Shown here piece by piece: positions 37,123 to 45,146 of a DNA stretch of 45,146 bases; the stretch's first letter is position 1; the number at the start of each line of letters is the position of its first letter. Source of the DNA: Nereida sp965655635 (lineage in GTDB: Bacteria > Pseudomonadota > Alphaproteobacteria > Rhodobacterales > Rhodobacteraceae). Made by a program: the position numbers and the translations under genes. The stretch lies in contig NZ_CBFHHE010000014.1 in assembly GCF_965655635.1 (NCBI RefSeq), positions 1-45,146 of the forward strand, read 5' to 3'. The notes under the pieces are model-generated. The model searched no databases, had not been told where the DNA came from, and was given only the letters and a program-made list of their open reading frames with translations.

Positions 37123-37214
37123 ATTTTAGAAATCAAAGCGACGCCGGAAATCTTTTCTTAACAGAGCACCCGCTACTCCTCAGCCTTAACACGGCACAAA
37201 ACAGGAGTGATTGC

Positions 37215-37529
37215 GTGAATACTGGAACAGATTTGGGCGCCCTTGATGGCTCCCAGGCCCCGTCCGCCACTCTGACGTTACCTGCCAAGTTGGATTTAGC
37301 GGCTTATGAAGGTGTTTTGCAGGGCCTCACGACCGCCGCCCCGAATATCGTAATTGATGCAAGCGCCGTGGAAAGCGTGGAAACACTGCGCCTCCAGGCC
37401 TTGATGGCCGCACATCAGTCTCACCCTGATACTTTTTCAATCACAGCAAGCAGCGATGCATTCGCCGCCCAAACAGCGTTTCTAGGGGCACCCTTTGCAC
37501 AGATTAGCCCGCAAGGAGGCGCACTATGA
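37215..37529 (+). CDS. STAS-domain-like chemotaxis-operon protein
   Basis: A 104-residue protein with STAS-like secondary structure: beta strand ATLTLPAKLDL, helix and IVIDASAVESVETLRLQALMAA. A small STAS protein often opens roseobacter chemotaxis clusters before cheY and cheA. The start is GTG 37215 with AGGAG seven bases upstream. Its stop overlaps the cheY ATG by 4 bases. The downstream operon is decayed, so its present use is doubtful. Confidence 0.7.
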   Translation: MNTGTDLGALDGSQAPSATLTLPAKLDLAAYEGVLQGLTTAAPNIVIDASAVESVETLRLQALMAAHQSHPDTFSITASSDAFAAQTAFLGAPFAQISPQGGAL

Positions 37530-37894
37530 GTCTTTCTATTTTGGCCGTCGATGACAGCAAAACCATGCGCGACATGATCGCGCGCACTTTGAATGCTGCA
37601 GGTATGACAACAACGCTGGCCGAAGACGGTGTGCACGGGGTTGAAACCCTTGAGGCAATGGACCCGCCAGACGCAATTATCTCAGATATCAACATGCCAC
37701 GCCTCGATGGTTTTGGTTTCATCGAAGCGGTCCGCGCCCGCGAAGCTTTCAAAGGCACGCCAATTTTGGTTCTGACAACCGAAAGCGGTGCAGACCTTAA
37801 GGCGCGCGCCCGAAGTGCCGGTGCATCGGGCTGGATTGTGAAGCAGTTCGATCCAGACAAACTCGTGCGCGCACTCAAAATGGTTGCGGGGTAA
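37526..37894 (+). CDS. cheY: Chemotaxis response regulator CheY
   Basis: A 122-residue single-domain receiver. The acidic pair is in AVDDSKTMRD, the phosphoacceptor Asp is in IISDINMP, Thr in LVLTTES, and the Lys in WIVKQFDPDKL. All catalytic positions are intact. GGAGG precedes the ATG. CheY normally carries the CheA phosphoryl group to the flagellar motor; here cheA directly downstream is a fragment, so the protein lacks its local kinase. Confidence 0.9.
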   Translation: MSLSILAVDDSKTMRDMIARTLNAAGMTTTLAEDGVHGVETLEAMDPPDAIISDINMPRLDGFGFIEAVRAREAFKGTPILVLTTESGADLKARARSAGASGWIVKQFDPDKLVRALKMVAG

Positions 37895-37900
37895 AAGCAG

Positions 37901-38385
37901 ATGACTGACCAACTTGACCCGCTTGCTGAAATTAAGGCCTCATTCTTTATTGAATGTGATGAGCTGCTCGAAGCGCTCCAAGACGGCCTTGAAACAATGG
38001 ACAGCCCCGAGCGTTCCGCAGAGACCATCAACGTGGTTTTCCGCGCCGTTCACTCGATCAAAGGGGGTGCGGGTGCATTCGGGCTCAATGATTTGGTCAA
38101 TTTTGCACATTGTTATGAAAGTGTGCTTGATAATGAGCGCTCTGGTCTTCTTGAGCCTGATACCGACATTATGCGCACGTTTTTTTCAAGCGGGCGATAT
38201 TTTGCAAGACCTCGCGTGTGTCGTTATATGAAAAAAACGAAGTAATCGTAAGTGAAACGGCGGCCAGCAGCACCATGGAATTTGGCAGCCAATTTGAGAT
38301 ATTGATCTTTTTCAAGCCCATGCGGAAACCCTTTTTTGCTCAAATATATGGCCCCAAGATACAGGGACCTTTGTGCAAGCGTTGA
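37901..38385 (+). pseudogene. cheA: Truncated, frameshifted CheA remnant
   Basis: The frame opens MTDQLDPLAEIKASFFIECDE, the Hpt domain of CheA, with the phosphorylatable His in FRAVHSIKGGAGAFG. At 38180-38186 seven T bases shift the frame; with six T it would read MRTFF then QAGDILQDL, as in intact CheA. A second shift near 38215 is needed to reach a frame giving YEKNEVIVSETAASSTMEFG, CheA-linker-like, which stops at 38385. The P2, dimerisation, HATPase and CheW-like regions are absent and modC follows from 38488 on the opposite strand. This is a relic, not a functional gene. Confidence 0.85.
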
Positions 38386-38401
38386 ACTTCAGACGTGAAA
38401 A

Positions 38402-38435
38402 AAGGCTTAAAGGGGCGCCATCAAATGCGGCGCCC
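38402..38435 (-). terminator. Probable terminator of modABC
   Basis: On the minus strand the hairpin GGGCGCC / GGCGCCC (plus arms 38413-38419 and 38429-38435) is followed by CCTTTAAGCCTTTTTT. It lies about 53 bases after the modC stop and between the converging cheA relic and modC. Confidence 0.55.
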
Positions 38436-38487
38436 AAGGCCTTAAATAAATAAAATTTGAGGAACTATAAGTCTACAAACGCGGCTG

Positions 38488-39567
38488 CTACGAAATTTGC
38501 GGGTCAGTCAAAGACAGAGACTTCACGACCAGCCAACACGTCGCGCCCGCGTCAAGTGCGAGAGCTTGCAACGACCGGTTTGTCACAAAAGCTAGAACGT
38601 GATCACTGCCACATTTTAGGTCAACCACGACGCCGCGCGCGCCTGCGGGCGTAATACTGACGATTGATGCATGCCAAATGTTAAGCGCGCTCAGCCCAAT
38701 AGGTTTCTCCCGCGAAATCATTACGTCTTTTGCAAGAACTCTTACACGCACATCTGCGCCGATTTCAGTCTCAATTTGGGTCAACATCGCGGACCCTGCG
38801 GAAGTAGCAATCTCCGTGATGCCATCCGGATGATGCGCAACGACGTGACCATTGATAACAGCACCGGTTTGAGACGGGCCAAAGAACTGTGACAATTCAG
38901 GATTGGCTAAGACATCAGCCAGTGGTCCCTGCTCCGCTACGCGGCCTCCATCAATCAAGGCAACATCATCAGCAAGTCGGGCAACATCATTTAAATCGTG
39001 ACTTATCAGGATCATCGGCAAAGAAAGCTCGCGTTTAAGGCGCAGCAGGTACGGAATAATTTCTTCCCTCCTTGCTTGATCAATTGCGGCAAGTGGTTCG
39101 TCCAAAAGTAGTGCGCGAGGCTGGGACAAGATTGCCCTGCCAATGGCAACGCGCTGCGCCTCACCACCGGATAAAGTTGCGGGGCGTTGTGGCAAGACGC
39201 GTTCAAGCCCCAATAGATCAATCACCTCTTCAAACGCGCTGTTAAGTTTTTTTGCGCGACCAAACTGTTCAGCATAGCGAAGATTTCCAGTGACGGTCAT
39301 ATGGGGAAACAAACGCGCGTCTTGGTAGATTACCCCAAGCCGTCTGCGGTGCGTTGGAACACAAATTGACTGGGTTGTATCGAGTAGTGTTTCACCTGCC
39401 ACTTTCAAGACAGCGGACTGTGGTGCAAAGCTCCCCTCAAGCGCTTTAATCAGCGATGTTTTACCAGCGCCAGACGGACCAAAAAGTGCCAGAACGCGGG
39501 CATCCGAGCGGACATGCACATCAAGACTGGCCGCGTTGAATTGATGTCTCAACCGCAGATCAAACAT
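38488..39567 (-). CDS. modC: Molybdate ABC transporter ATP-binding protein ModC
   Basis: A 359-residue protein. Walker A is FGPSGAGKTSL, the signature LSGGEAQRVAIGRAI, Walker B LLLDEPLAAIDQ. A C-terminal TOBE/Mop-like domain (from about residue 290) contains SREKPIGLSALNIWHASIVSI. The start is the ATG at 39565-39567, overlapping the modB stop by one base (TGATG); a GTG just upstream is in frame but unnecessary. Confidence 0.95.
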   Translation of the reverse strand: MFDLRLRHQFNAASLDVHVRSDARVLALFGPSGAGKTSLIKALEGSFAPQSAVLKVAGETLLDTTQSICVPTHRRRLGVIYQDARLFPHMTVTGNLRYAEQFGRAKKLNSAFEEVIDLLGLERVLPQRPATLSGGEAQRVAIGRAILSQPRALLLDEPLAAIDQARREEIIPYLLRLKRELSLPMILISHDLNDVARLADDVALIDGGRVAEQGPLADVLANPELSQFFGPSQTGAVINGHVVAHHPDGITEIATSAGSAMLTQIETEIGADVRVRVLAKDVMISREKPIGLSALNIWHASIVSITPAGARGVVVDLKCGSDHVLAFVTNRSLQALALDAGATCWLVVKSLSLTDPQIS

Positions 39568-40256
39568 CACACGCCACGCTTTCTCATCCAGCGTCCTAGC
39601 AGCTCACTGGCCGCGAGTGCGACGACAGATAATAGAACTGAAATCCCTACCAACCACATGACCACAGGCTCACCATTCGGGACTTGTAAGAAGTTGTAGA
39701 TTGCCGATGGGATGGTTTGAGTTTGACCTGGAATGCTTGCAACAAATGTTATTGTGGCACCAAATTCACCAAGTGCCTTGGCAAACCCAAGTATCGCCCC
39801 CGCCAATATGCCAGGTGCGATCAGCGGTAATGTAATTGTAAGAAAACATATCATTTTTGAAGCCCCAAGGCTTGCTGCCGCCGGCTCTAGGCCTTTGTCA
39901 GATGCGTCAAGCGCTTGCTGGATTGCCCGGACCATAAGGGGAAACCCCATGATCGCCGCGGCCAGCACTGCCCCGGTCCAGCGAAAGGCGAAAACAACGC
40001 CCAAGTCAGCGAGGAGTGAACCGACGTAACCGTTTGAGCCAAACATCAAAAGTAGCGCATAGCCTGTCACAACCGGCGGCAACACAAGCGGAAGGTAGAC
40101 AACAACAGTCAACAAGCCCCTGCCCCAAAAGACGACACGCGTCAGTAGATATGCCACAAGAACGGCCACCGGCAACGCACAAACGGTCGCAACGGTCGCT
40201 ACTTTTAAAGACAGCCAAACGGCTTGCCAAACCTGCGGCGAGACCTCGGCCATCAT
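39567..40256 (-). CDS. modB: Molybdate ABC transporter permease ModB
   Basis: A 229-residue MetI-type permease with about five membrane helices and the coupling loop AASLGASKMICFLTITLPLI followed by GFAKALGEFGATI. The C terminus is KRGV. The ATG overlaps the modA stop by 4 bases. It forms the channel with ModC as motor. Confidence 0.95.
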   Translation of the reverse strand: MMAEVSPQVWQAVWLSLKVATVATVCALPVAVLVAYLLTRVVFWGRGLLTVVVYLPLVLPPVVTGYALLLMFGSNGYVGSLLADLGVVFAFRWTGAVLAAAIMGFPLMVRAIQQALDASDKGLEPAAASLGASKMICFLTITLPLIAPGILAGAILGFAKALGEFGATITFVASIPGQTQTIPSAIYNFLQVPNGEPVVMWLVGISVLLSVVALAASELLGRWMRKRGV

Positions 40257-40996
40257 GGCGATTCAAATCCCATCTCTAACAGAATTTTCTGCGTGGCGGG
40301 CCGCTGAAGAAATTCCACAAACCCACTACCAGCTTGTGTCAAAGCCAAGGCTGGATACTCAATAGAATCGTGCAAATTTTTATCAAATAAAGCGACTTGA
40401 TAAACACCCTCGGTGATACTTAATGCATCCGTTAAGTAAACGATCCCAAGAGGCACTTCGCCCCGTCTGACGAAATTTAGCACGCCCTGAACACTAGATG
40501 CTTCAACGAGCTTATCTTGAGTTGCAGCCCACACATTAAGCCGTTCAAGCGCTTGCCGCGCATAGATTCCGGCGGGCACTGCTTGGGTTAACCCTATCGC
40601 TAATCGACCACCCCCAAGCGCCGCGTTCCACTGCTGCCCGTCGTCCAACGCTAATGAACCAAGCTGCGTCGCGCTTACCAAAACCAAACGGTTCTTTGCG
40701 ATTACTGCTCTTGCCTGCACGACGAGGCTTTCGTCGCTTTGAAGCGCATCGGCCCAAGCAATATTGGCGGACACAAAAACATCGGCCTGTGCCCCCTGCT
40801 GAATTTGCCGAACGTTCGTGGCCGTCCCAGCAAACGAGACAGAGACACGTCCGCCCGTTTCGGCCTCATATAGCGGGACGAGTTTATCAAAAACGGGCTT
40901 GAGGCTTGATGCGGCAAATACTGTAATCTGTTCAGCTCGCAGCGATGTCGCAACGCTCATGAAAACACATACTGCTATGCAAAAGGCTCTGATCAT
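40253..40996 (-). CDS. modA: Molybdate ABC transporter binding protein ModA
   Basis: A 247-residue periplasmic protein. A signal peptide (MIRAFCIAVCVFMSVATSLR-A) precedes EQITVFAASSLKPVFDKL, the ModA opening with oxyanion-binding Ser. FAGTATNVRQIQQGAQADVFVSAN and GIVYLTDAL are typical. It delivers molybdate to ModBC. No clear ModE operator was found upstream. The gene cluster supplies Mo for molybdopterin enzymes. Confidence 0.95.
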   Translation of the reverse strand: MIRAFCIAVCVFMSVATSLRAEQITVFAASSLKPVFDKLVPLYEAETGGRVSVSFAGTATNVRQIQQGAQADVFVSANIAWADALQSDESLVVQARAVIAKNRLVLVSATQLGSLALDDGQQWNAALGGGRLAIGLTQAVPAGIYARQALERLNVWAATQDKLVEASSVQGVLNFVRRGEVPLGIVYLTDALSITEGVYQVALFDKNLHDSIEYPALALTQAGSGFVEFLQRPATQKILLEMGFESP

Positions 40997-41042
40997 TGGC
41001 GTACAGTAGTGTTCAACAACTAGCAGGCCAAGTATAAACGAC

Positions 41043-42527
41043 TTAGCTCAATGTCCGGCGAACGGCGTCTTTCCATCCCGCATATTTTTGCGATCTATCA
41101 TTTTTAGTCATTTTTGGCTCAAACCGACGGTCAAGCGCCCAATTTTCAGCAAATCCCGCTTGGTTGGGGTAAATACCAGCCTGCATTCCCGCCAGCCAAG
41201 CCGCACCAAGTGCAGTGGTTTCCAAAACCTCGGGCCGGTCAACTTGCGCCCCAATGATGTCCGCCAAAAACTGCATGGTCCAGTCCGAGGCACTCATCCC
41301 GCCATCAACCCGCAATACTGCCGCATCTGCACCACCGGTCCAATCTGCAGTCATGGCCTCGAGCAGATCGCGCGTCTGATAGCCCACACTTTCAAGGGCA
41401 GCACGCGCAAATTCAGCCGGTCCCGAACCACGGGTCAAACCGAAAATCGCGCCACGACAATCCGCATCCCAATACGGCGCCCCAAGTCCCGTGAACGCAG
41501 GCACAAGATATAGCGGCTGCGTTTCATCAGCAGCCTCCGCCAAAGCTTGGGTTTCACTTGCCTCACGTATCATTTTGGCACCGTCACGCATCCACTGAAC
41601 AACGGCACCAGCAATAAATATAGACCCTTCCAGGGCGTATGTCGGCGTTCCGTTAAGCTGATATGCGATCGTACTCAGAAGTCGGTTTTCACTGCGGACA
41701 AGTGTCTCGCCTGTGTTCAAAAGAGCAAAACAGCCAGTGCCATACGTCGACTTAAGCATACCGGGTTTAAAACAGGCTTGTCCGATTGTGGCCGCTTGTT
41801 GATCGCCGGCAACCCCCAGAATTGGAAGGGGTTTTCCAAACAGATCGGCACGCGTGTCTCCGAAATGCCCCGCACTATCCTGAACGATGGGCAGCATTTC
41901 CATGGGGATATCAAGCAGCGAACAAATGTCCGCATCCCACTGTCCGTTACGAATATCGTAAAGCATGGTGCGAGCAGCATTTGTGGCGTCTGTTACATGG
42001 GACGCACCGCCTGTGAGCTTCCAGATGATAAAGCTGTCAACAGTGCCAAACAGCAACTTACCGTTTTTGGCCGCCTCACGCGCACCCTCATTTTCGTCCA
42101 ATATCCATTTCAGTTTCGTAGCGCTAAAATAGGGATCAAGCAGCAATCCCGTCCGCTCAGTAATGAGTGCTTCATGCCCATCGGCCTTCAGAGCCTGACA
42201 AAGCGCAGATGTCCGACGGTCCTGCCAAACAATTGCGTTTCCAAGCGGCTGGCCTGTCTCTTTATCCCACACTACTGTTGTTTCGCGCTGATTTGTAATT
42301 CCAATCGCCACGATATTATCCGCAAATATATCGGCCTTTTCCATGACCGAACGGCAAACCGCAGCAGTACTGGACCACAGGTCCATGGGGTCATGTTCAA
42401 CCCAGCCAGAGTGAGGGAAATGCTGAGGGAATTCTTCTTGAGCTGTGGCTTGGCGCTGCATATTTTCGTCAAACAAGATGGCACGACTTGATGTGGTACC
42501 CTGATCAATTGCCATGATATGTAGCAT
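41043..42527 (-). CDS. glpK: Glycerol kinase
   Basis: A 494-residue FGGY kinase. It opens MLHIMAIDQGTTSSRAILFD, then GWVEHDPMDLW and ITNQRETTVVWDKETG. The ADP-binding region contains GTGCFALLNTGE, and LRVDGGMSASDWTMQFLADI is the C-terminal signature. It phosphorylates glycerol to glycerol 3-phosphate for the adjacent GlpD. GGGAGAG precedes the ATG at 42525-42527. It follows glpD by 71 bases on the same strand. Confidence 0.97.
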   Translation of the reverse strand: MLHIMAIDQGTTSSRAILFDENMQRQATAQEEFPQHFPHSGWVEHDPMDLWSSTAAVCRSVMEKADIFADNIVAIGITNQRETTVVWDKETGQPLGNAIVWQDRRTSALCQALKADGHEALITERTGLLLDPYFSATKLKWILDENEGAREAAKNGKLLFGTVDSFIIWKLTGGASHVTDATNAARTMLYDIRNGQWDADICSLLDIPMEMLPIVQDSAGHFGDTRADLFGKPLPILGVAGDQQAATIGQACFKPGMLKSTYGTGCFALLNTGETLVRSENRLLSTIAYQLNGTPTYALEGSIFIAGAVVQWMRDGAKMIREASETQALAEAADETQPLYLVPAFTGLGAPYWDADCRGAIFGLTRGSGPAEFARAALESVGYQTRDLLEAMTADWTGGADAAVLRVDGGMSASDWTMQFLADIIGAQVDRPEVLETTALGAAWLAGMQAGIYPNQAGFAENWALDRRFEPKMTKNDRSQKYAGWKDAVRRTLS

Positions 42528-42598
42528 GCTACGCTCTCCCGTTTATCCGTCTTTTCGACGCTAATGAGACACCTGCCCGCCCCATAAAAACAAATTAG

Positions 42599-44149
42599 TT
42601 ACAGCTGGTTATCAGTGAACCACGTATCAATTGCGGACACTTGTTCAGCACTTAATCGCAGACCCAGCTTTGTGCGCCGCCACACGGCATCCTCAGCACA
42701 TGTTGCAAACTCAGCGTCTCGCATCCAGCGCAATTCAGCCTCTGTCAACGTTGCCCCAAAATCAGTGCCTAGATCATCAATCGTTTTGGCATCACCCAAA
42801 ACATCGCGCGCTTCGGTTCCGTAGGCGCGGATCATTCGCAGCGCCCAACGATCATCCAAAAACGGATACGCAGTCTGCAAATCCGTCACCAAATTTTGCA
42901 CGCCGTGTACAGGGAAGTCCCCCCCAGGCATCGGCACACCTGCGGTCCAATCGCCACTCATCTTAGGGAAAATATCTGTCAGCTTGGCCAAAGCGTGTTT
43001 GGCCAGTTTCCGGTAGGTCGTAATTTTCCCACCAAAAATATTCAAAACAGGGGCAGCCGTTTCGTCAAGACTGAGGACATAATCACGGGTCGCGGCCGTG
43101 GCACTTGTTGCGCCATCATCATAAAGCGGCCGAACGCCGGCATATGTCCACACGACGTCTTCTTTGGTGATGTCTTGCTTAATGTAACCGTTCACGAAAT
43201 TGATCAGATACTCGCGTTCTTCATCGCTGATCTGCGGACGAGTGTCCGCACTATCGTGATCTGCATCTGTTGTGCCGATCAAAGTGAAGTAAGTTTCATA
43301 AGGGATGGCAAAGATAATGCGGCCGTCTTCGCCTTGGAAAAAGTAGCACTTATCGTGGTCAAACAGCCGCTTAGTGACAATATGCGAGCCACGGACAAGG
43401 CGCACACCCTCGGTCGTGTTTTGCCGAATTGTCCCGCGGATGATGTCCTCAACCCAAGGACCGCCAGCGTTCACAAGGCATTTGGCGTGATACACCTGTC
43501 CACCCTCAACGGTTACTTTCCAATGATCGTCAAAACGATCCGCAGAAACGACTTTGGTGCGCGGCATAATGTTGGCGCCGCGTGCTTGGGCATCACGGGC
43601 ATTCAGGATCACGAGACGACTGTCCTCAATCCAGCAATCACTGTACTCAAACGCTTTGGCAAAGCGGTCATCAAGGGGCGCACCCACAGGATCGGTCTTA
43701 AGATCAACAGTTTTTGTAGCAGGCAAAAGTTTTCGTCCACCCATGTTATCATAAAGAAATAGACCGACGCGGATCAGCCAAGAGGGTCTTCTCCCTTTCA
43801 TCCATGGCATCACAAAACTGAGCAGCTTTGACGTGGGGGTATTGCCTTCAAACCGCATGTCACGATGAAACGGCAGCACAAAACGCATGGGCCACGAGAT
43901 ATGCGGCATCGCACTTAGCAAGATTTCACGCTCGATCAGTGCTTCTTTTACCAAGCGGAATTCGAAGAACTCTAAATACCGCAGCCCGCCATGGAACAAT
44001 TTAGTCGAAGAGGACGACGTGGCCCATCCAAGGTCATTCATCTCCGCAAGCGCCACGTTAAGCCCGCGCCCTTGGGCATCACGCGCAATACCGCACCCGT
44101 TCACGCCGCCGCCAATAATGAACAAATCGTAAAGTGTATCGTCCGCCAA
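42599..44149 (-). CDS. glpD: Aerobic glycerol-3-phosphate dehydrogenase
   Basis: A 516-residue flavoprotein. The FAD dinucleotide fold is at the start (DLFIIGGGVNGCGIARDA), followed by TSSSSTKLFHGGLRYLE and AGGPWVEDI. The C-terminal part contains GGKITTYRKLAKHAL. It oxidises glycerol 3-phosphate to dihydroxyacetone phosphate and feeds electrons to quinone. The TTG at 44147-44149 is preferred because AGGAG lies 7 bases upstream and it gives the family N terminus; an ATG at 44165-44167 lacks a clear ribosome binding site and would add six residues. Confidence 0.9.
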   Translation of the reverse strand: MADDTLYDLFIIGGGVNGCGIARDAQGRGLNVALAEMNDLGWATSSSSTKLFHGGLRYLEFFEFRLVKEALIEREILLSAMPHISWPMRFVLPFHRDMRFEGNTPTSKLLSFVMPWMKGRRPSWLIRVGLFLYDNMGGRKLLPATKTVDLKTDPVGAPLDDRFAKAFEYSDCWIEDSRLVILNARDAQARGANIMPRTKVVSADRFDDHWKVTVEGGQVYHAKCLVNAGGPWVEDIIRGTIRQNTTEGVRLVRGSHIVTKRLFDHDKCYFFQGEDGRIIFAIPYETYFTLIGTTDADHDSADTRPQISDEEREYLINFVNGYIKQDITKEDVVWTYAGVRPLYDDGATSATAATRDYVLSLDETAAPVLNIFGGKITTYRKLAKHALAKLTDIFPKMSGDWTAGVPMPGGDFPVHGVQNLVTDLQTAYPFLDDRWALRMIRAYGTEARDVLGDAKTIDDLGTDFGATLTEAELRWMRDAEFATCAEDAVWRRTKLGLRLSAEQVSAIDTWFTDNQL

Positions 44150-44213
44150 GTTACCACTCCTACCCATTAAATGAGAGCGCTAACAAACTGTGCCGACGCC
44201 CGCAAGTCCGAGC

Positions 44214-44936
44214 CTAATGCGCACTGCCCCTGAAGCCCGTTGCCACAACAAATTTCTCTGAACTATCAGAACGGGAGGCAGGCGGTTTCACATTGTGGAC
44301 CTTCGTGAATTGCTGCTTCAACAATTTCTGCAGATCACCCTCCGCACCACCGGCAAGCACTTTGGCGACAAATGTGCCCCCCTCATCAAGCACATCGAAC
44401 GCAAAATAGGCTGCGGCTTCGCACAGCGCCATGATACGCAAGTGGTCCGTCTGTTTGTGACCAGAACTGGACGCCGCCATATCGGACATCACAACGTCTG
44501 CCTGCCCACCAAGCCAGCCTTTGACTTTGTCATCGGCACCGTCTTCGAGAAAATCCAGTACGTGCAATTCGCAGCCCGCGATCGGCTCGACTTGTTGCAA
44601 ATCAATCCCAAGGATTGTGCCTTTGCGTTTGCCAGCGCGATCCCCCATGGCGTTAACCCGTTTGGTCGCGACCTGACACCACCCACCGGGCGCACAGCCC
44701 AGATCAACGACACGCGCCCCCGGTACCAAAAACCGGAACTTATCATCAAGTTCCAGTATTTTATATGCCGCGCGTCCACGATATCCATCCGCCTGGGCGC
44801 GCTTCACGTAAGGATCGTTGAGTTGGCGTTGCAGCCAAAGCGTCGACGACATCCGCCGCCCGCGTGCTGATTTGACTTTTACTTTCAGGTCCCGCTGTCC
44901 GCGTCCTGACGTGTTTTCACCGGGTTTTTTAACCAT
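44214..44936 (-). CDS. rlmE: 23S rRNA 2'-O-methyltransferase RlmE (FtsJ/RrmJ)
   Basis: A 240-residue protein. A basic N terminus (about 30 residues) precedes the FtsJ fold: YRGRAAYKILELDDKF with the catalytic Lys, VVDLGCAPGGWCQVA for SAM, MSDMA with the catalytic Asp, FVAKVLAGG with Lys, and SSEKFVVATGF with Glu. It methylates U2552 of 23S rRNA. GGAGGA precedes the ATG. It overlaps the upstream ppx-like gene by 8 bases. Confidence 0.94.
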   Translation of the reverse strand: MVKKPGENTSGRGQRDLKVKVKSARGRRMSSTLWLQRQLNDPYVKRAQADGYRGRAAYKILELDDKFRFLVPGARVVDLGCAPGGWCQVATKRVNAMGDRAGKRKGTILGIDLQQVEPIAGCELHVLDFLEDGADDKVKGWLGGQADVVMSDMAASSSGHKQTDHLRIMALCEAAAYFAFDVLDEGGTFVAKVLAGGAEGDLQKLLKQQFTKVHNVKPPASRSDSSEKFVVATGFRGSAH

Positions 44937-45146
44937 AAGTCACGTCCTCCAGAACGCCATCTTGAGACATCTGTGCATAAAGCAGCCCTTCGCGCAAACC
45001 ACGGTCCGCAACAGACAACCGGTCCGTTGGCCACGAGCGCAACAAGGCCTGCAAAATCGCCGAGCCTGACATGATCAGCGCGTGCCGATCAAGGCCAATG
45101 CGTGGGTCATTGCGGCGGCCCTCTGGCCCCATTGAAAGGTAGTCTC
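44929..45146 (-). CDS. Ppx/GppA-type phosphatase, C-terminal part (5' end outside window)
   Basis: The visible 71 residues read DYLSMGPEGRRNDPRIGLDR, then ALIMSGSAILQALLRSWP and VADRGLREGLLY, the typical end of Ppx/GppA exopolyphosphatase or pppGpp phosphatase proteins, where VADRGLREG is conserved. The frame stays open to the window edge. It overlaps rlmE, an arrangement common in Rhodobacterales. Which of the two activities it has cannot be told. Confidence 0.88.
   Translation of the reverse strand, partial: DYLSMGPEGRRNDPRIGLDRHALIMSGSAILQALLRSWPTDRLSVADRGLREGLLYAQMSQDGVLEDVTYG

Noticed and set aside
40997..41042. ModE operator upstream of modA
   Set aside because: A CGTTTATA-like stretch is present but no palindromic ModE consensus.
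1..45146. CRISPR array or defence island
   Set aside because: No regularly spaced repeats were seen and the genes are mostly housekeeping or transport; the only tandem repeats are the RTX codons.

Overview
The window looks like chromosomal DNA of a marine alphaproteobacterium of the Rhodobacterales (Roseobacter group). This rests on the gene content and protein style: a pst/pho cluster with extended PstC and PstA, a class II DAHP synthase, a PAS_5-type protein, an RTX-Hint_2 protein, a CckA-type hybrid kinase and a GTTC-N7-GTTC LexA box upstream of recA. The assignment comes from reading the sequence, not from a database search.

Layout. 1-10.3 kb, minus strand: a chain yicC, gmk, gamma-carbonic-anhydrase-like protein, Cys/Met PLP enzyme and phoR, followed by pstS-pstC-pstA-pstB-phoU-phoB (phoB cut by the window edge). 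A three-repeat Pho box lies before pstS. 10.5-12.7 kb: a PAS protein and a class II DAHP synthase converge on a shared terminator. 12.8-19.1 kb, plus strand: a GlxA/AraC regulator, then a complete Liv-type (HAAT) ABC transporter in the order binding protein, two ATPases, two permeases. 19.1-24.5 kb: a DUF3047 lipoprotein-like or exported protein, a MobA-like nucleotidyltransferase, a decayed RTX-cadherin-Hint gene, an AT-richer gap and tRNA-Leu(CAA). 24.6-30.7 kb: typA, a DUF1330 gene, alaS and recA. 30.9-36 kb: a broken cckA, rsmB and guaB. 36.2-38.4 kb: glk and the relic of a chemotaxis operon (STAS, cheY, cheA fragment). 38.5-41 kb: modABC. 41-45.1 kb: glpK, glpD, rlmE and the end of a ppx/gppA gene.

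How the genes work together. The phosphate block is a complete sensing and uptake module: PhoR/PhoB two-component system, PstSCAB transporter, and PhoU as negative link. glpK/glpD feed glycerol into central metabolism. modABC imports molybdate.

The most notable biology is gene decay. The cckA locus has an in-frame TGA, a one-base frameshift and a non-canonical residue in its receiver domain. cheA is reduced to its Hpt start plus a frameshifted scrap, and no cheW, cheR or cheB follows. The large RTX-Hint gene has three frameshifts and an in-frame TAG. In related bacteria the CckA-ChpT-CtrA relay controls flagella, chemotaxis and gene transfer agents, so the cckA and cheA lesions together suggest a lineage that has lost motility. 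Sequencing error remains an alternative for the single-base lesions. It does not explain the missing bulk of cheA.

I did not find a clear novel defence system, CRISPR array or intact insertion sequence in this window.
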